A stretch of 64,000 nucleotides of DNA, taken from NCBI RefSeq assembly GCF_003286085.1, contig NW_020825313.1, positions 806,001 to 870,000 of the forward strand, in the 5' to 3' direction. The stretch comes from Drosophila persimilis. Its lineage: Eukaryota > Arthropoda > Insecta > Diptera > Drosophilidae. Position numbers and translations under genes: made by a program. The notes under the pieces are model-generated. The model was given only the letters and a program-made list of their open reading frames with translations. It was not told where the DNA came from and ran no database searches. Shown one piece after another: positions 21,773-32,085 of this stretch (within the stretch, counting starts at the first letter, position 1; each line of letters starts with the position of its first letter).

Positions 21773-23189
21773 TGTGACGGCCCATATTTGGATGGACTTA
21801 TTTGTGTGCACAGAGCTGTAGCATATCTGCATGCAAGGGAAGAAACGGGAATAAAGCGAAAGCTTTTGACGGGAGAGCGAGCTTTGGGTTATCTTGGTGG
21901 GTTATCTAGCCCTTGTGCTTTAGAATGGGATTAAGAAAACAAAATCAAAGCTCAAGCGCTGGATCATTCGATCCATAGAACTAAATTGTGGAAGGTCAGT
22001 TTGGTGGTACGGTGAAATAAAAGAAAAGATTAAAAGGTTATATGTACACGTGTCTGAAAAAAAAAGGAAAAATCTATAAATCGTCGAAAGTAGGGTGCAC
22101 ATGCCAAGCTGCCCCAAAAATTAAGATCAGTGAAAAGCCGAAAGATCAGTGATTCTCCAAAGATAAACCCTGTTTCAAGCCCCAAAAGGTAATTACATAA
22201 CCCCCCGCTTTGACATGTGGCTGATAAAATTTTTCTTCACCAAAAGGGGTCTGAGCTTTGCCAATCTCGGTTTCTCCAGTGTAATTTAATATTGACGAAA
22301 GTTATCCAACGGAGGTCGAACTTCTGCCGCACAACGGAAATTTGCGATCAACATTATTTTGACCTTGGCAGAGGGCATACAGTTGCCTCTGGAATTCTAT
22401 GTCGTGGCCTGGATAGGCACAGACATATCCATATCGGATGTTCTTCAAGGAAAATGATTGACACGCACACACACACACACACTGAATTCAACCGTAGCTA
22501 CTATTGCTATTATTATTATTTTTTTTGCATTTAAATTTTGTATATTATAATCTAATCTAGGACACATCAATGCATGCAGGCCTGTTGCAGCGATGGAAAA
22601 CCAAATGTAAGCTACCACTAAAGTAAGAAAACACCGCTTTGATTATAATTTGATTTGTTCTTCTAAACTTTTCTCCTCTTTATATATATATAAGAAACCC
22701 CTAGAATTAAGTTGCTGTAACTGTAGATAAATAAGATATTATGAAGATTTGAGGTGATGCTGAGGATGGGTGTTAGTTGGAGTGAAGTTAAAATATGAAA
22801 ATACACTGAAGATTGATCAACATGAAATTGGAGTAGAATATCTGTACAGGGGTATTGGGAAGGAGGAACATATAGAGGTTTAAGGGTTAACACAAGAAAT
22901 AGGCGATCAGAGTTAACATGGTAGGGTGGGTAAACGCGGAGATTACAAGACCTAACTCCGTGCGGCGATGCATATGGCACTATTGATTTGATTTGTATAA
23001 CACCTAACGGCCATGTTAGCACCAGAATCTCTTGTATGTGTTTAGCTGGAACAACTGAAAGATCCCCCCCATCCGACGAGCCCTAGCCGAAAGATCCCAC
23101 ACAGTGCTAACCATAAAATCTATGCAAGTTGTCTAGTTTGTGGAATGCGTCTCGAAAGCTACCACACCAGAACACCGGGACACATTACA
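21773..23189 (+). repeat. 5' LTR of the gypsy element (1417 bp)
   Basis: Starts TGTGACGGCCC and ends ...CACATTACA just before the primer site. It contains a TATA-like run at 22681-22694 and a CA microsatellite near 22460. Compared with the 3' LTR I see a few substitutions (for example in TTTGACCTTGGC, ATCTGTACAGGGG and GGCCATGTTAGC), a CA-repeat length change and one small rearrangement at 22411-22430. Confidence 0.93.
22681..22694 (+). promoter_or_regulatory. TATA-like element in the 5' LTR
   Basis: TATATATATATAAG, about 500 bp before the LTR end. This is a plausible core promoter for genomic RNA; the start site is not determined. It is repeated in the 3' LTR at about 29448-29461. Confidence 0.45.
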
Positions 23190-23192
23190 AAA

Positions 23193-23210
23193 GCCCAACG
23201 TGGGGCACGA
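23193..23210 (+). other. tRNA-Lys-type primer-binding site
   Basis: GCCCAACGTGGGGCACGA begins three bases after the LTR. It matches the complement of the 3' end of tRNA-Lys as used by several gypsy-type elements and lentiviruses, with one or two mismatches. Confidence 0.8.
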
Positions 23211-23676
23211 TACAACAACAACCGTAACAAAACATTGTGTATCAGTTATTGTCAGCATATAGAATTTTTGCTTTTGTTTCCTTTCTGGAAAACTGCAATG
23301 GTTGGTGCAAGTCACAGTCCATTCTGTCCGAAACGATGAGGGAGCATCGGGTCTATATGCGTGCCAGGAGCTAAGTGGAAGAAAATTGTATTAATGTCTG
23401 TGGAAATCTTTAAGATTTAGAATGCTAGTCATTAAATCTTGCTGCCCGGAACAATTGGTATATTTTTTTTTTTGAAGCTTCAGCTCGTGTTGAAGACAAT
23501 AATTTTTTTTTAATAGTATATTTTGGGAACAAATCATGGTGTGATATGTATTGCCATAATCTTTGTATGTTCCAAATCTCAATACCCTTGATCCGTATAG
23601 TTTATTTTTGGAGTGAATTTGACATTTTCGAGCATTTATTCGGTAAAATTCTTAAAGATTGATTTGTGTGTGCACC
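23211..23676 (+). other. Leader of the gypsy element
   Basis: 466 bp between the primer site and gag, AT-rich with poly-T runs near 23462 and 23505. No upstream frame of interest. It presumably holds packaging signals, but nothing can be pointed at. Confidence 0.6.
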
Positions 23677-25227
23677 ATGGCCGTAAGACGAAGTTTAGAT
23701 ATGACCACATCCACAAATAATGAACAGGTTTGCAGAGTCTGTTCACACCCAATGATTTCATTGGATTTAAAACTCATAACACGATGTAAACATATTTTCC
23801 ATGGAACATGCATTTTGAATTGGCTTGATAAGTCGCGATCTTGCCCAACATGTCAAAACAATGTTACAAGAAACAGTTTATTAGAGGTTCTTTCCGAAAA
23901 TGTTGCCGACCACAATCTGAACCTGGAAACAAATAGTTTGGAGAGGATTCTGTTAACTAATAGTCAAAAGAAGAAAAAGAGACAGTCGCAGCAATCAAAT
24001 GAGATAGTAGATCTCGAGTATAACAGTAACGTATTGTCTAATTTTGCTTCTGCGGATAACCCAAACCAAGATGTAGGTTTCTTAGAGCAGAGAATATTAT
24101 CACAGGTAGATCATCGAATAACTTCGCAAATTAGTCAAATGCAGTCCATGATCTCGGAACTGTCTCGTCAAATTTCTAAGTTAACAACAGACAGGGCAGG
24201 AAGAACGGATGCAATACCTAACTTCCATACCAATGCAGATGATAATGGAAATAACAATGAACCTGATTGGGGAAGAAGAACTACTAGAGCTTCGTCACTT
24301 AATCTAGAAAGAGACGTACCCACCTTCATACCCAATGAATATAGAAATAGTAACAATCTACCGGAGAGAAATGGTAGTTTCAATCTAAGTCGCGATGTGG
24401 GAAAAGTAGCAAATTTGATTAGTAGCTGGAAAGTGCAGTATAATGGCTCCCGCAATGGTATGCCGGTAGGGAAGTTCATATACATGATTACAGCTTTGAC
24501 AAATGATAGCTTACGAGGAAACTTTGAAGTGTTGTGCGAACACATTCATATTCTCTTTAGTGGCCGAGCAAGTGAATGGTTCTGGAGATACAGACGCACT
24601 GTAGACAGAGTAATCTGGTCCGATCTTTGTAAGTCGCTGAATTCCTATTTTCTTGAACCGCTATCTGACGATGACGTGAGAGAATTGATAAGAGATCGCA
24701 AGCAGCAAATCAGCGAAAGTTTTGATGAATTTCATAACGGAGTTATGCATTTAGTAGATCGACTACAATACCCTATTAGCGAGAGTCAACTAACGTCAAT
24801 TCTGAAACGAAATCTGAGACCGTTTATGAGAAAGGAGTTGTTCTATATAGAAGTCAATTCGGTTAGCCAGTTGAGAAAATTAGTCCTTAGACGAGAAGCT
24901 TTTAGTGAGGAGTATAACACCGCTAACCTGAAAGCAGACACACGAAAGCAAATTAATGCATTGGAATATGACCAAGAACGTTCAGATAACCATCTAGGAG
25001 AGCAAGAAATTTGCGAACTAAAAAGAACTAGAGCCTTAGAAGAGATTCAATGCTGGAATTGTCGCAGGTTTGGCCATAAACACGCAGATTGCCAATCTGA
25101 TAAGAAGATATTTTGTTTAGGTTGCGGAGCTGAAAATATAATAAGACCAAATTGTGAAACCTGTCAGGAAAACCGACGGCTGAGCGGCAACAAGAACAGC
25201 AGTTACCGCTCAAATCCTCAACATTAA
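23677..25227 (+). CDS. gag: gypsy-type Gag with N-terminal RING-H2 finger
   Basis: 516 residues, intact. The ATG at 23677 lies in CACCATGG; upstream codons in frame lack an ATG. Residues 19-59 form a canonical RING-H2 finger, C-x2-C-x14-C-x-H-x2-H-x2-C-x10-C-x2-C (C19, C22, C37, H39, H42, C45, C56, C59), with the hydrophobic and Trp positions (ILNWL) and Pro (CPTC) expected of ubiquitin ligases. A short basic stretch (KKKKRQSQQ) and a heptad-like segment (ISQMQSMISELSRQISKL) follow. The central half resembles retrotransposon Gag capsid (FSGRASEWFWRYRR, then a FDEFHNGV region). Near the C-terminus are a CCHC knuckle (CWNCRRFGHKHADC) and a second Cys-rich motif (CLGCGAENIIRPNCETC). A Gag carrying its own RING is unusual. 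Ligase activity is inference; the fold assignment is strong. Confidence 0.92.
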   Translation: MAVRRSLDMTTSTNNEQVCRVCSHPMISLDLKLITRCKHIFHGTCILNWLDKSRSCPTCQNNVTRNSLLEVLSENVADHNLNLETNSLERILLTNSQKKKKRQSQQSNEIVDLEYNSNVLSNFASADNPNQDVGFLEQRILSQVDHRITSQISQMQSMISELSRQISKLTTDRAGRTDAIPNFHTNADDNGNNNEPDWGRRTTRASSLNLERDVPTFIPNEYRNSNNLPERNGSFNLSRDVGKVANLISSWKVQYNGSRNGMPVGKFIYMITALTNDSLRGNFEVLCEHIHILFSGRASEWFWRYRRTVDRVIWSDLCKSLNSYFLEPLSDDDVRELIRDRKQQISESFDEFHNGVMHLVDRLQYPISESQLTSILKRNLRPFMRKELFYIEVNSVSQLRKLVLRREAFSEEYNTANLKADTRKQINALEYDQERSDNHLGEQEICELKRTRALEEIQCWNCRRFGHKHADCQSDKKIFCLGCGAENIIRPNCETCQENRRLSGNKNSSYRSNPQH

Positions 25228-27233
25228 ATAAAGAGCATTCTTCTTCTTACTGTCCGAAAGTCAATATAATTCCAAAATATTTAAATTCTAAAAATATTCA
25301 AGGTAAATTATATCCAATAGTCCCGTATCATATAAGACTTCGAAACTATGAAGAAATAAGAAAAAAAATATTTGGTAGCGATTTAATTAAAAAACCCAGT
25401 TGTGTCCGAACTAAGAGAAATACCGTTCGTTTTCGTAACTTTATAAGAAAAGTTAAAGATAGAATGAGGGGTATATCGCTGAGTCTAGATTCGATTGTGG
25501 ATATAAAAAAGGATATTAGACCATTTGTGGAAATAGATATATTTGGTAAGACTTATGGAGGATTATTAGATTCTGGTGCATCAGTTTCATGCCTTAGTGG
25601 GGAAGCTGCAAAGGAATTTATAAGCAAGAATAGGCCCTATATTGCAAGCACGTCGCAAGTTGAAACAGCTGGAGGACAAAAATACAACATTCTTGGTTAC
25701 GTTGAAACTGAAGTAAGCTTTAGGAATCAAACTCGATTGTTAACCTTATATATAATTCCTGATTTGAAACAAAACCTTTATCTGGGAATGAATTTTTGGA
25801 ATACTTTTGGCCTGATGGAGAAACTAGCGAAAACTTTATCAGTAAATGAGATTGAATTGCCAGAATCGTTAAATGCCGAGCAACAACAACGCATGGAAAA
25901 GGTTGTGGCTTTGTTCCCAGATTTTAATACGGAAGGCTTGGGGAAAACGTCCATGTTAGAACATTCAATCGAATTACTGCCATCGGCAAAACCAATAAAA
26001 CAGAGATATTTTTCAGTATCCCCGGCTGTGGAAAAACGGATTCATGCGGAAATCGATGATATGCTTAGTTTAGGAGTCATAGAAGTAGCACCGCCAACTT
26101 GTTCTTGGAGTAGTCCCGTTTCAGTAGTACAAAAGGGTAGCAGATTTCGTATGTGTCTAGATTCACGCAAGGTCAACTTAGTGACGATAAAGGATGCTTA
26201 TCCACAACCCAAGATAAATGGTATTTTATCGAGATTACCGAAAGCAGAATTTATTTCATCTTTAGATCTGAAGCACGCCTTTTGGCAAATAAATCTGAAA
26301 GAATCTTGTAGAGATCTAACAGCCTTCACTGTTCCAAATCGTCCTTTTTATAGATTCAGAGTCATGCCTTTTGGACTTACGAACGCTGCACAAACAATGT
26401 GTCGATTAATGGACATGATTATTCCACCCCATTTCAAGAATAGAGTCTTTGTCTATCTTGATGATTTGTTGTTAGTTAGTGAAACATTTGAGGATCACCT
26501 TGGACTGTTGACAGAAATGTCCACTGTGTTGAGAAATGCAGGCCTGACGTTGAACTTAGACAAATGTCGCTGGTGTGTTCCTGAAGTTCGTTATCTTGGT
26601 TATGTGATAGGTAAAGGTTGCATTAAGGTAGATACAGAAAAGGTCTCCGCCATCAGAAATTTGCTCCCACCTCGTTCGGTGAAAGAACTCAGAAAGTTTC
26701 TGGGATGTGCGGGTTGGTATCGCCGATTTATAGAAAATTATGCATCCCTGACAGCACTACTCACAGACCTGACCAAGAAGGTTAAGTCTTTTCAATGGAC
26801 TGAGGATGCACAACAAGCCTTTGAAGAGGTAAAACATCGATTAACCTCAGCACCGTTATTAGTCACACCCAATTTTGAGAAACCGTTTATAATTCAATGC
26901 GATGCATCCAATATCGGTGTCGGTGTAGTCCTGGCCCAGTTGGACGAAGATGGCATAGAACGGCCAATTGCATATTTTTCTTATAAGCTAAATCAAGCCC
27001 AACAAAAATACTGTGTAACCGAATTGGAGTGTTTAGCTGCAGTATTGAGCATAGAGAAATTTAGGGAGTATGTAGAGGGTCTGGAGTTCAAAGTCATAAC
27101 GGACCACGCTAGTTTAAAATGGCTTATGAGGCAGACAGACTTGAATGGCAGACTAGCTAGATGGGCACTAAAACTGCAGCATTTTAATTTTGAAATAGAA
27201 CACAGAAAAGGAAGCTTGAACATAGTCGACTGA
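25158..27233 (+). pseudogene. pol: gypsy pol, protease-RT-RNase H part
   Basis: The pol frame is open from 25158, overlaps gag by 70 bp and lies in the -1 frame, so expression would need a -1 frameshift. The first ATG in frame is 25464. Domains in order: aspartic protease (LLDSGASVSCLSG, near 25565); reverse transcriptase with FRMCLDSRKVN, SSLDLKHAFWQINL and the active-site YLDDLLL (near 26454); RNase H (IQCDASNIGVGVVLAQ, ELECLAAV, VITDHASLKWL). The frame ends at TGA 27231-27233 right after KGSLNIVD, where a few codons of the usual linker are missing. All catalytic residues up to that point are present. Confidence 0.9.
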
Positions 27234-27242
27234 AGAGATAAG

Positions 27243-28480
27243 CGAAATAGAAGTGGTGTTGCCTGAAGTCGACCTACAATCGCCTCACTTCTGGTCCAAT
27301 AGCTATACCAAGTTAAAAGATACAATTACAGAGAATCAAAGCCGTTTGCCAGACTTGAAAATTGTAGATCGTTACATTTACAGGCGAACTCAGTTTTACC
27401 AAGGAGACTCAGTGTCAGAGTCGAACTGCTGGAAACTTTGGGTACCATCAGAATTGACACAGTCTGTATTGTATAATGCACACGCGCCTCCTCATAGTTC
27501 TCATAGTGGCATCGGCATGGTGGCCAAATATGATAAAAGACGTCAAAGAATTTATTGCGAGATGTGAAGTTTGCAAACAAGTGAAAGCCCCAAACATAAC
27601 TCTCAAGCCTCCAATGGGAAATCCTGTAGTCTCTGAGCGACCATTCCAACGGCTCTATATGGATTTCATAGGACCTTACCCTCGATCAAAGCAGGGAAAT
27701 ATAGGAGTATTTGTTGTTTTGGACCACCTTACAAAGTTTCATTTTTTGAAGCCGTTGAAGAAATTCACTGCAGACCTTATTATAGAATTCTTAAAAACAA
27801 ATATATTCCATGTATTCGGTATACCTGAAGTTATAGTAACTGATAACGGAAGCCAGTTCAAGTCGAATATATTTCAGGCATTCATGCAGAAGTATGGGAT
27901 AAAGCATATGTTTACTGCAATTTACAGTCCACAGGCTAATGCCTCAGAGCGCCTTAATAGATCAATTATATCTGGTATCAGGGCTTATCTAGGGAAAGAC
28001 CAACGGCTATGGGACGATAAGCTCGGTGAGATATCCTTCGCCTTGAGATCTTCACATCATGCCGCAATAGGATTTTCACCATATTTTGCGTTGTTTGGTA
28101 ATCATATGATAACGCACGCAGACAACTATGAATTGCTGAGGAGGATAGAAATGCTTAAAGAGGGCGAGAATATTTTGACTACAGACAAACTGCAAATTGT
28201 TAGAAACAAGACCATGGAAAACATCAGTAAGGCATATCAAACCAATAAGAGAGCGTACGATTTGCGCACAAGATACGTTACGTTCGAAGTCGGCGAACAC
28301 GTCTTTAGACGAAACTTTGCCCAAAGTAACAAGATCAAGGCATTTAATGCAAAATTAGCTCCTAAATTCTTGAAGGCAACTGTAGTTCGAAAGTTTGGTA
28401 ACCATTGTTATGAATTAGAAGAAAATGGTCAACAGATAGGAAAGTTCCATGCCAAAGACCTACAAAAGTGCGTAACCTAA
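27243..28480 (+). pseudogene. pol: gypsy pol, integrase part, frameshifted
   Basis: Two pieces. The first (27243-27567) is in another frame from the upstream pol and contains the connector and the HH part of the zinc-binding domain (HAPPHSSHSG). The second (about 27500-28480) is in a third frame with the CC part (RCEVCKQVKAP), then the catalytic core: LYMDFIGPYP (Asp near 27662), VTDNGSQF (Asp near 27842) and NASERLNRS (Glu near 27947), and a basic C-terminal domain (FEVGEHVFRRNF, FNAKLAPKFLKATV). So a DDE integrase is readable, but two indels separate it from the rest of pol. Confidence 0.9.
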
Positions 28481-28539
28481 AAGATGACCGTTTTCCAGCT
28501 TATTTTGAACAAGTAGAACAGCTTAAAAATAACCTGTGG
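28481..28539 (+). other. Junction of pol and 3' LTR without a polypurine tract
   Basis: Only 59 bp, ending ...AAAAATAACCTGTGG before the LTR. There is no run of purines of the kind that primes plus-strand synthesis. The original 3' internal region may have been deleted. Confidence 0.6.
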
Positions 28540-29975
28540 TGTGACGGCCCATATTTGGATGGACTTATTTGTGTGCACAGAGCTGTAGCATATCTGCATG
28601 CAAGGGAAGAAACGGGAATAAAGCGAAAGCTTTTGACGGGAGAGCGAGCTTTGGGTTATCTTGGTGGGTTATCTAGCCCTTGTGCTTTAGAATGGGATTA
28701 AGAAAACAAAATCAAAGCTCAAGCGCTGGATCATTCGATCCATAGAACTAAATTGTGGAAGGTCAGTTTGGTGGTACGGTGAAATAAAAGAAAAGATTAA
28801 AAGGTTATATGTACACGTGTCTGAAAAAAAAAGGAAAAATCTATAAATCGTCGAAAGTAGGGTGCACATGCCAAGCTGCCCCAAAAATTAAGATCAGTGA
28901 AAAGCCGAAAGATCAGTGATTCTCCAAAGATAAACCCTGTTTCAAGCCCCAAAAGGTAATTACATAACCCCCCGCTTTGACATGTGGCTGATAAAATTTT
29001 TCTTCACCAAAAGGGGTCTGAGCTTTGCCAATCTCGGTTTCTCCAGTGTAATTTAATATTGACGAAAGTTATCCAACGGAGGTCGAACTTCTGCCGCACA
29101 ACGGAAGTTTGCGATCAACATTATTTTGACATTGGCAGAGGGCATACAGTTGCCTCTGGAATTCTATGTCGTGGCCTGGATAGGCGTCTGTGCCTATCCA
29201 TATCGGATGTTCTTCAAGGAAAATGATTGACACGCACACACACACACACTGAATTCAACCGTAGCTACTATTGCTATTATTATTATTTTTTTTGCATTTA
29301 AATTTTGTATATTATAATCTAATCTAGGACACATCAATGCATGCAGGCCTGTTGCAGCGATGGAAAACCAAATGTAAGCTACCACTAAAGTAAGAAAACA
29401 CCGCTTTGATTATAATTTGATTTGTTCTTCTAAACTTTTCTCCTCTTTATATATATATAAGAAACCCCTAGAATTAAGTTGCTGTAACTGTAGATAAATA
29501 AGATATTATGAAGATTTGAGGTGATGCTGAGGATGGGTGTTAGTTGGAGTGAAGTTAAAATATGAAAATACACTGAAGATTGATCAACATGAAATTGGAG
29601 TAGAATAACTGTACAGTGGTATTGGGAAGGAGGAACATATAGAGGTTTAAGGGTTAACACAAGAAATAGGCGATCAGAGTTAACATGGTAGGGTGGGTAA
29701 ACGCGGAGATTACAAGACCTAACTCCGTGCGGCGATGCATATGGCACTATTGATTTGATTTGTATAACACCTAACGGCCAGGTTAGCACCAGAATCTCTT
29801 GTATGTGTTTAGCTGGAACAACTGAAAGATCCCCCCCATCCGACGAGCCCTAGCCGAAAGATCCCACACAGTGCTAACCATAAAATCTATGCAAATTGTC
29901 TAGTTTGTGGAATGCGTCTCGAAAGCTACCACACCAGAACACCGGGACACATTACAAAAGTGGGGACACATTACA
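28540..29975 (+). repeat. 3' LTR of the gypsy element, with an extra 19-bp end
   Basis: Matches the 5' LTR through 29956 (...CACATTACA) and then has 19 extra bases, AAAGTGGGGACACATTACA, before the GCGG duplication. The first part of the extra sequence resembles the bases that follow the 5' LTR (AAAGCCCAACGTGGGG) with seven bases removed. Confidence 0.9.
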
Positions 29976-29979
29976 GCGG
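29976..29979. other. Target site duplication, right
   Basis: GCGG, matching 21769-21772. Confidence 0.85.
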
Positions 29980-32058
29980 ATAGAGGGCAGTAAAGAAGCC
30001 CTAACAGCACTAATGGAGGCGTATTTCCCTGGATGCACCGAGGTCACTGACGCCAAGGAGCATCAGGACCTGGCAACAGCACCCCCCCCACAGGTCTGTT
30101 AACCACTAATAGAATCCACTGGGCCATAGACTCCTTCGCGGCCATAAAAGCACCAGGACTGGACGGGATATTCCCAGCCATAATGCAGTTGACCAAAGAG
30201 GTTATCACCCCATGGCTCTACGCAATATACTCAGCATGCCTAAGTACGGGCAATATCCCTGTCCAATGGAGAACCTCGAGAGTCGTCTTCCTCCCAAAGG
30301 CAGGAAAGTGCAGGCACGTGAGTCCCAAGGATTACAGACCGATAGCCTTACCTCCTTTATCCTAAAAACACTAGAAAAGCTGTTGGATTTACACATCAGG
30401 AATGATGTCAACAAACCAACACGCCTACACCAAAGGGAAATCAGTGGAGACGGTAGTACATTCGCTAGCATCCACCATCGAGAGCGCCCTTCACAATAAA
30501 AAGTATGCACTGGAGGCATTTGTTGACATCTCCGGAGCATTCAACAACGTGGCCACAACCGCAATAACAAGTCGCCTAGAAGCGAATAACATACACCCAG
30601 CAATCAACGTTTGGATCAAAAACCTCCTAAGTTGTAGACTGGTGCAATCGGAGTGGGGCACCGCTTCCATGGTTAAGACGCCACACAGAGGCACACCTCA
30701 GGGTGGAATCCTGTCGCCAATACTGTGGAATTTGGTGGTCGACGACCTCATTAAGAGTTTTGAAAGGAAGGCCCCAAAGATAAAAGCTTATGCAGACGAC
30801 ATAAGCATACTTATTACGGGTGTATGTCCATCGACCCTCAGCTCCTTAATGGAACGTACACTCAGGGACATACGTGAGTGGGCGGAAGAGGTAGGACTCA
30901 GTATCAACGCGGACAAGACGGACCTCATCCTCATCCTTTACCAAGAGGTACAAGGTACCGATATGGACCCCCACGAAAATTGACCAAACTAGGCTGACTC
31001 CAAATCACAGGTGAAATACCTAGGCATAGTACTGGACAGCAAGCTGGCATGGAGACCCATTGTAGTGGAAAGGGTGAAGAAGGCCACCATTGCGCTTTAT
31101 GCATCCAAGAAGATGCTCAGCAGCACATGGGGCCTGACCAGATCCACTGATTACATGATCCCCCAAATTTTCCCCGACATCAAAACTATCTCATCTCTGG
31201 GACCCGAAGACTGGAAAAAGGGAAGGGACAAAGTTAAGCACCTCAACATATATACGGCCGGCTCCAAGATGGACGGAGGAGTAGGAGAGGGTTTATTCTA
31301 TACAGACCCTGCGATAAGGTTGTCGTATAAGCTACCGGACCGATGCAGCATATTTCAGGCGGAGGATTTTTGCCGTCCGGAAAGCAGCAGAGGTCGCTCA
31401 GCTTATAGAGCGAGCAAACGACGCGGTCAATCTATTCGTCGACAGTCAGGCGGCAATCAGATCCATGCTGGCGTCCGTGGTCAGTTCCAGAAGTGTCTTG
31501 GCGAGCAGAGAGTGGGGATCTATTCGGTTCCCAGTCACCAAGGCATCGAAGGCAACGAGGCGGCGGACGTACTAGCTAAGGAAGGCGTCGGGCTGGAGAA
31601 TAGGAGAACCGAGAACGTGCCTGTCTCCCTTAGAACGCTGCAAAGCGATCTAGAGAAGCAGGCTAGATCACAAACCGAAAGCAGGTGTCGGAGTACTACC
31701 ACTTGCAAAAACCTCGAAAATAATGTGCAGGGAACGCAACGAGAAACTTAGCCACTACCTACTGCACCTACCACGAAAAGACTGTAGATTGTTAGTGGGA
31801 ATACTAACAGGTCATTGCCTGGCTGCTGCACATGCAACAAAGCTAGGCATCACCAACAGAGACAGTTGTAGGAAATGCGATGAACCTGGGGCTATCGAAA
31901 CCCTGGAACATCTCATCTGCAACTGTCCGGCTCTCTCAAGGGATAGGAGGAGATACCTGGGCGCCCCAGTGCTTGCATCACTGGTCGATGCCTCCAAGAG
32001 TACGCCACAGGAACTGCTGGCCTATGCTAAAAACACCTCGATTCTCGGGGACTTTTAA
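29980..32058 (+). pseudogene. LOA element 1 ORF2: RT, RNase H and Cys motif
   Basis: Pieces in several frames. Reverse transcriptase: FAAIKAPGLDGIFPAI near 30140, LEAFVDISGAFNNV near 30520, RGTPQGGILSPILWN near 30690 and the active site AYADDISIL near 30790. RNase H: IYTAGSKMDGGVGEG near 31250, where the first catalytic Asp (normally YTDGSK) is Ala, and SVPSHQGIEGNEAADVLAKEG near 31530. The C-terminus has CRKCDEPGAIETLEHLICNCP near 31870, the zinc motif common in these proteins. At least four frame changes or stops make it inactive. Confidence 0.87.
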
Positions 32059-32085
32059 AACCACCTCAACACCTTTTCTCCACCC

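Larger units (their letters stand above)
21773..29975 (+). mobile_element. Ty3/gypsy LTR retrotransposon with RING-gag, nested in LOA
   Basis: 8.2 kb, with two 1.4-kb LTRs in direct orientation, GCGG target duplications, a tRNA-Lys primer site, gag (23677-25227) and pol (25158-28480, broken). No env-like frame follows integrase; the 3' LTR begins about 60 bp after the end of pol. Long LTRs and tRNA-Lys priming recall the Osvaldo/Ulysses group, but I cannot confirm the lineage. The LTRs differ at only a handful of sites, so the insertion is recent relative to the LOA element it interrupts. Confidence 0.93.
29976..32085 (+). mobile_element. LOA/Bilbo-like element 1, right part
   Basis: Continuation of the element at 20556-21772 after the nested gypsy insertion: reverse transcriptase, RNase H and C-terminal Cys motif, then a short 3' tail that meets the CR1-like copy at about 32086. 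Confidence 0.85.

Noticed and set aside
28468-28701. 77-codon frame after integrase as an env remnant
   Set aside because: Most of it is LTR sequence, also present at 21773 where it joins the LOA frame; no signal peptide or membrane segment.
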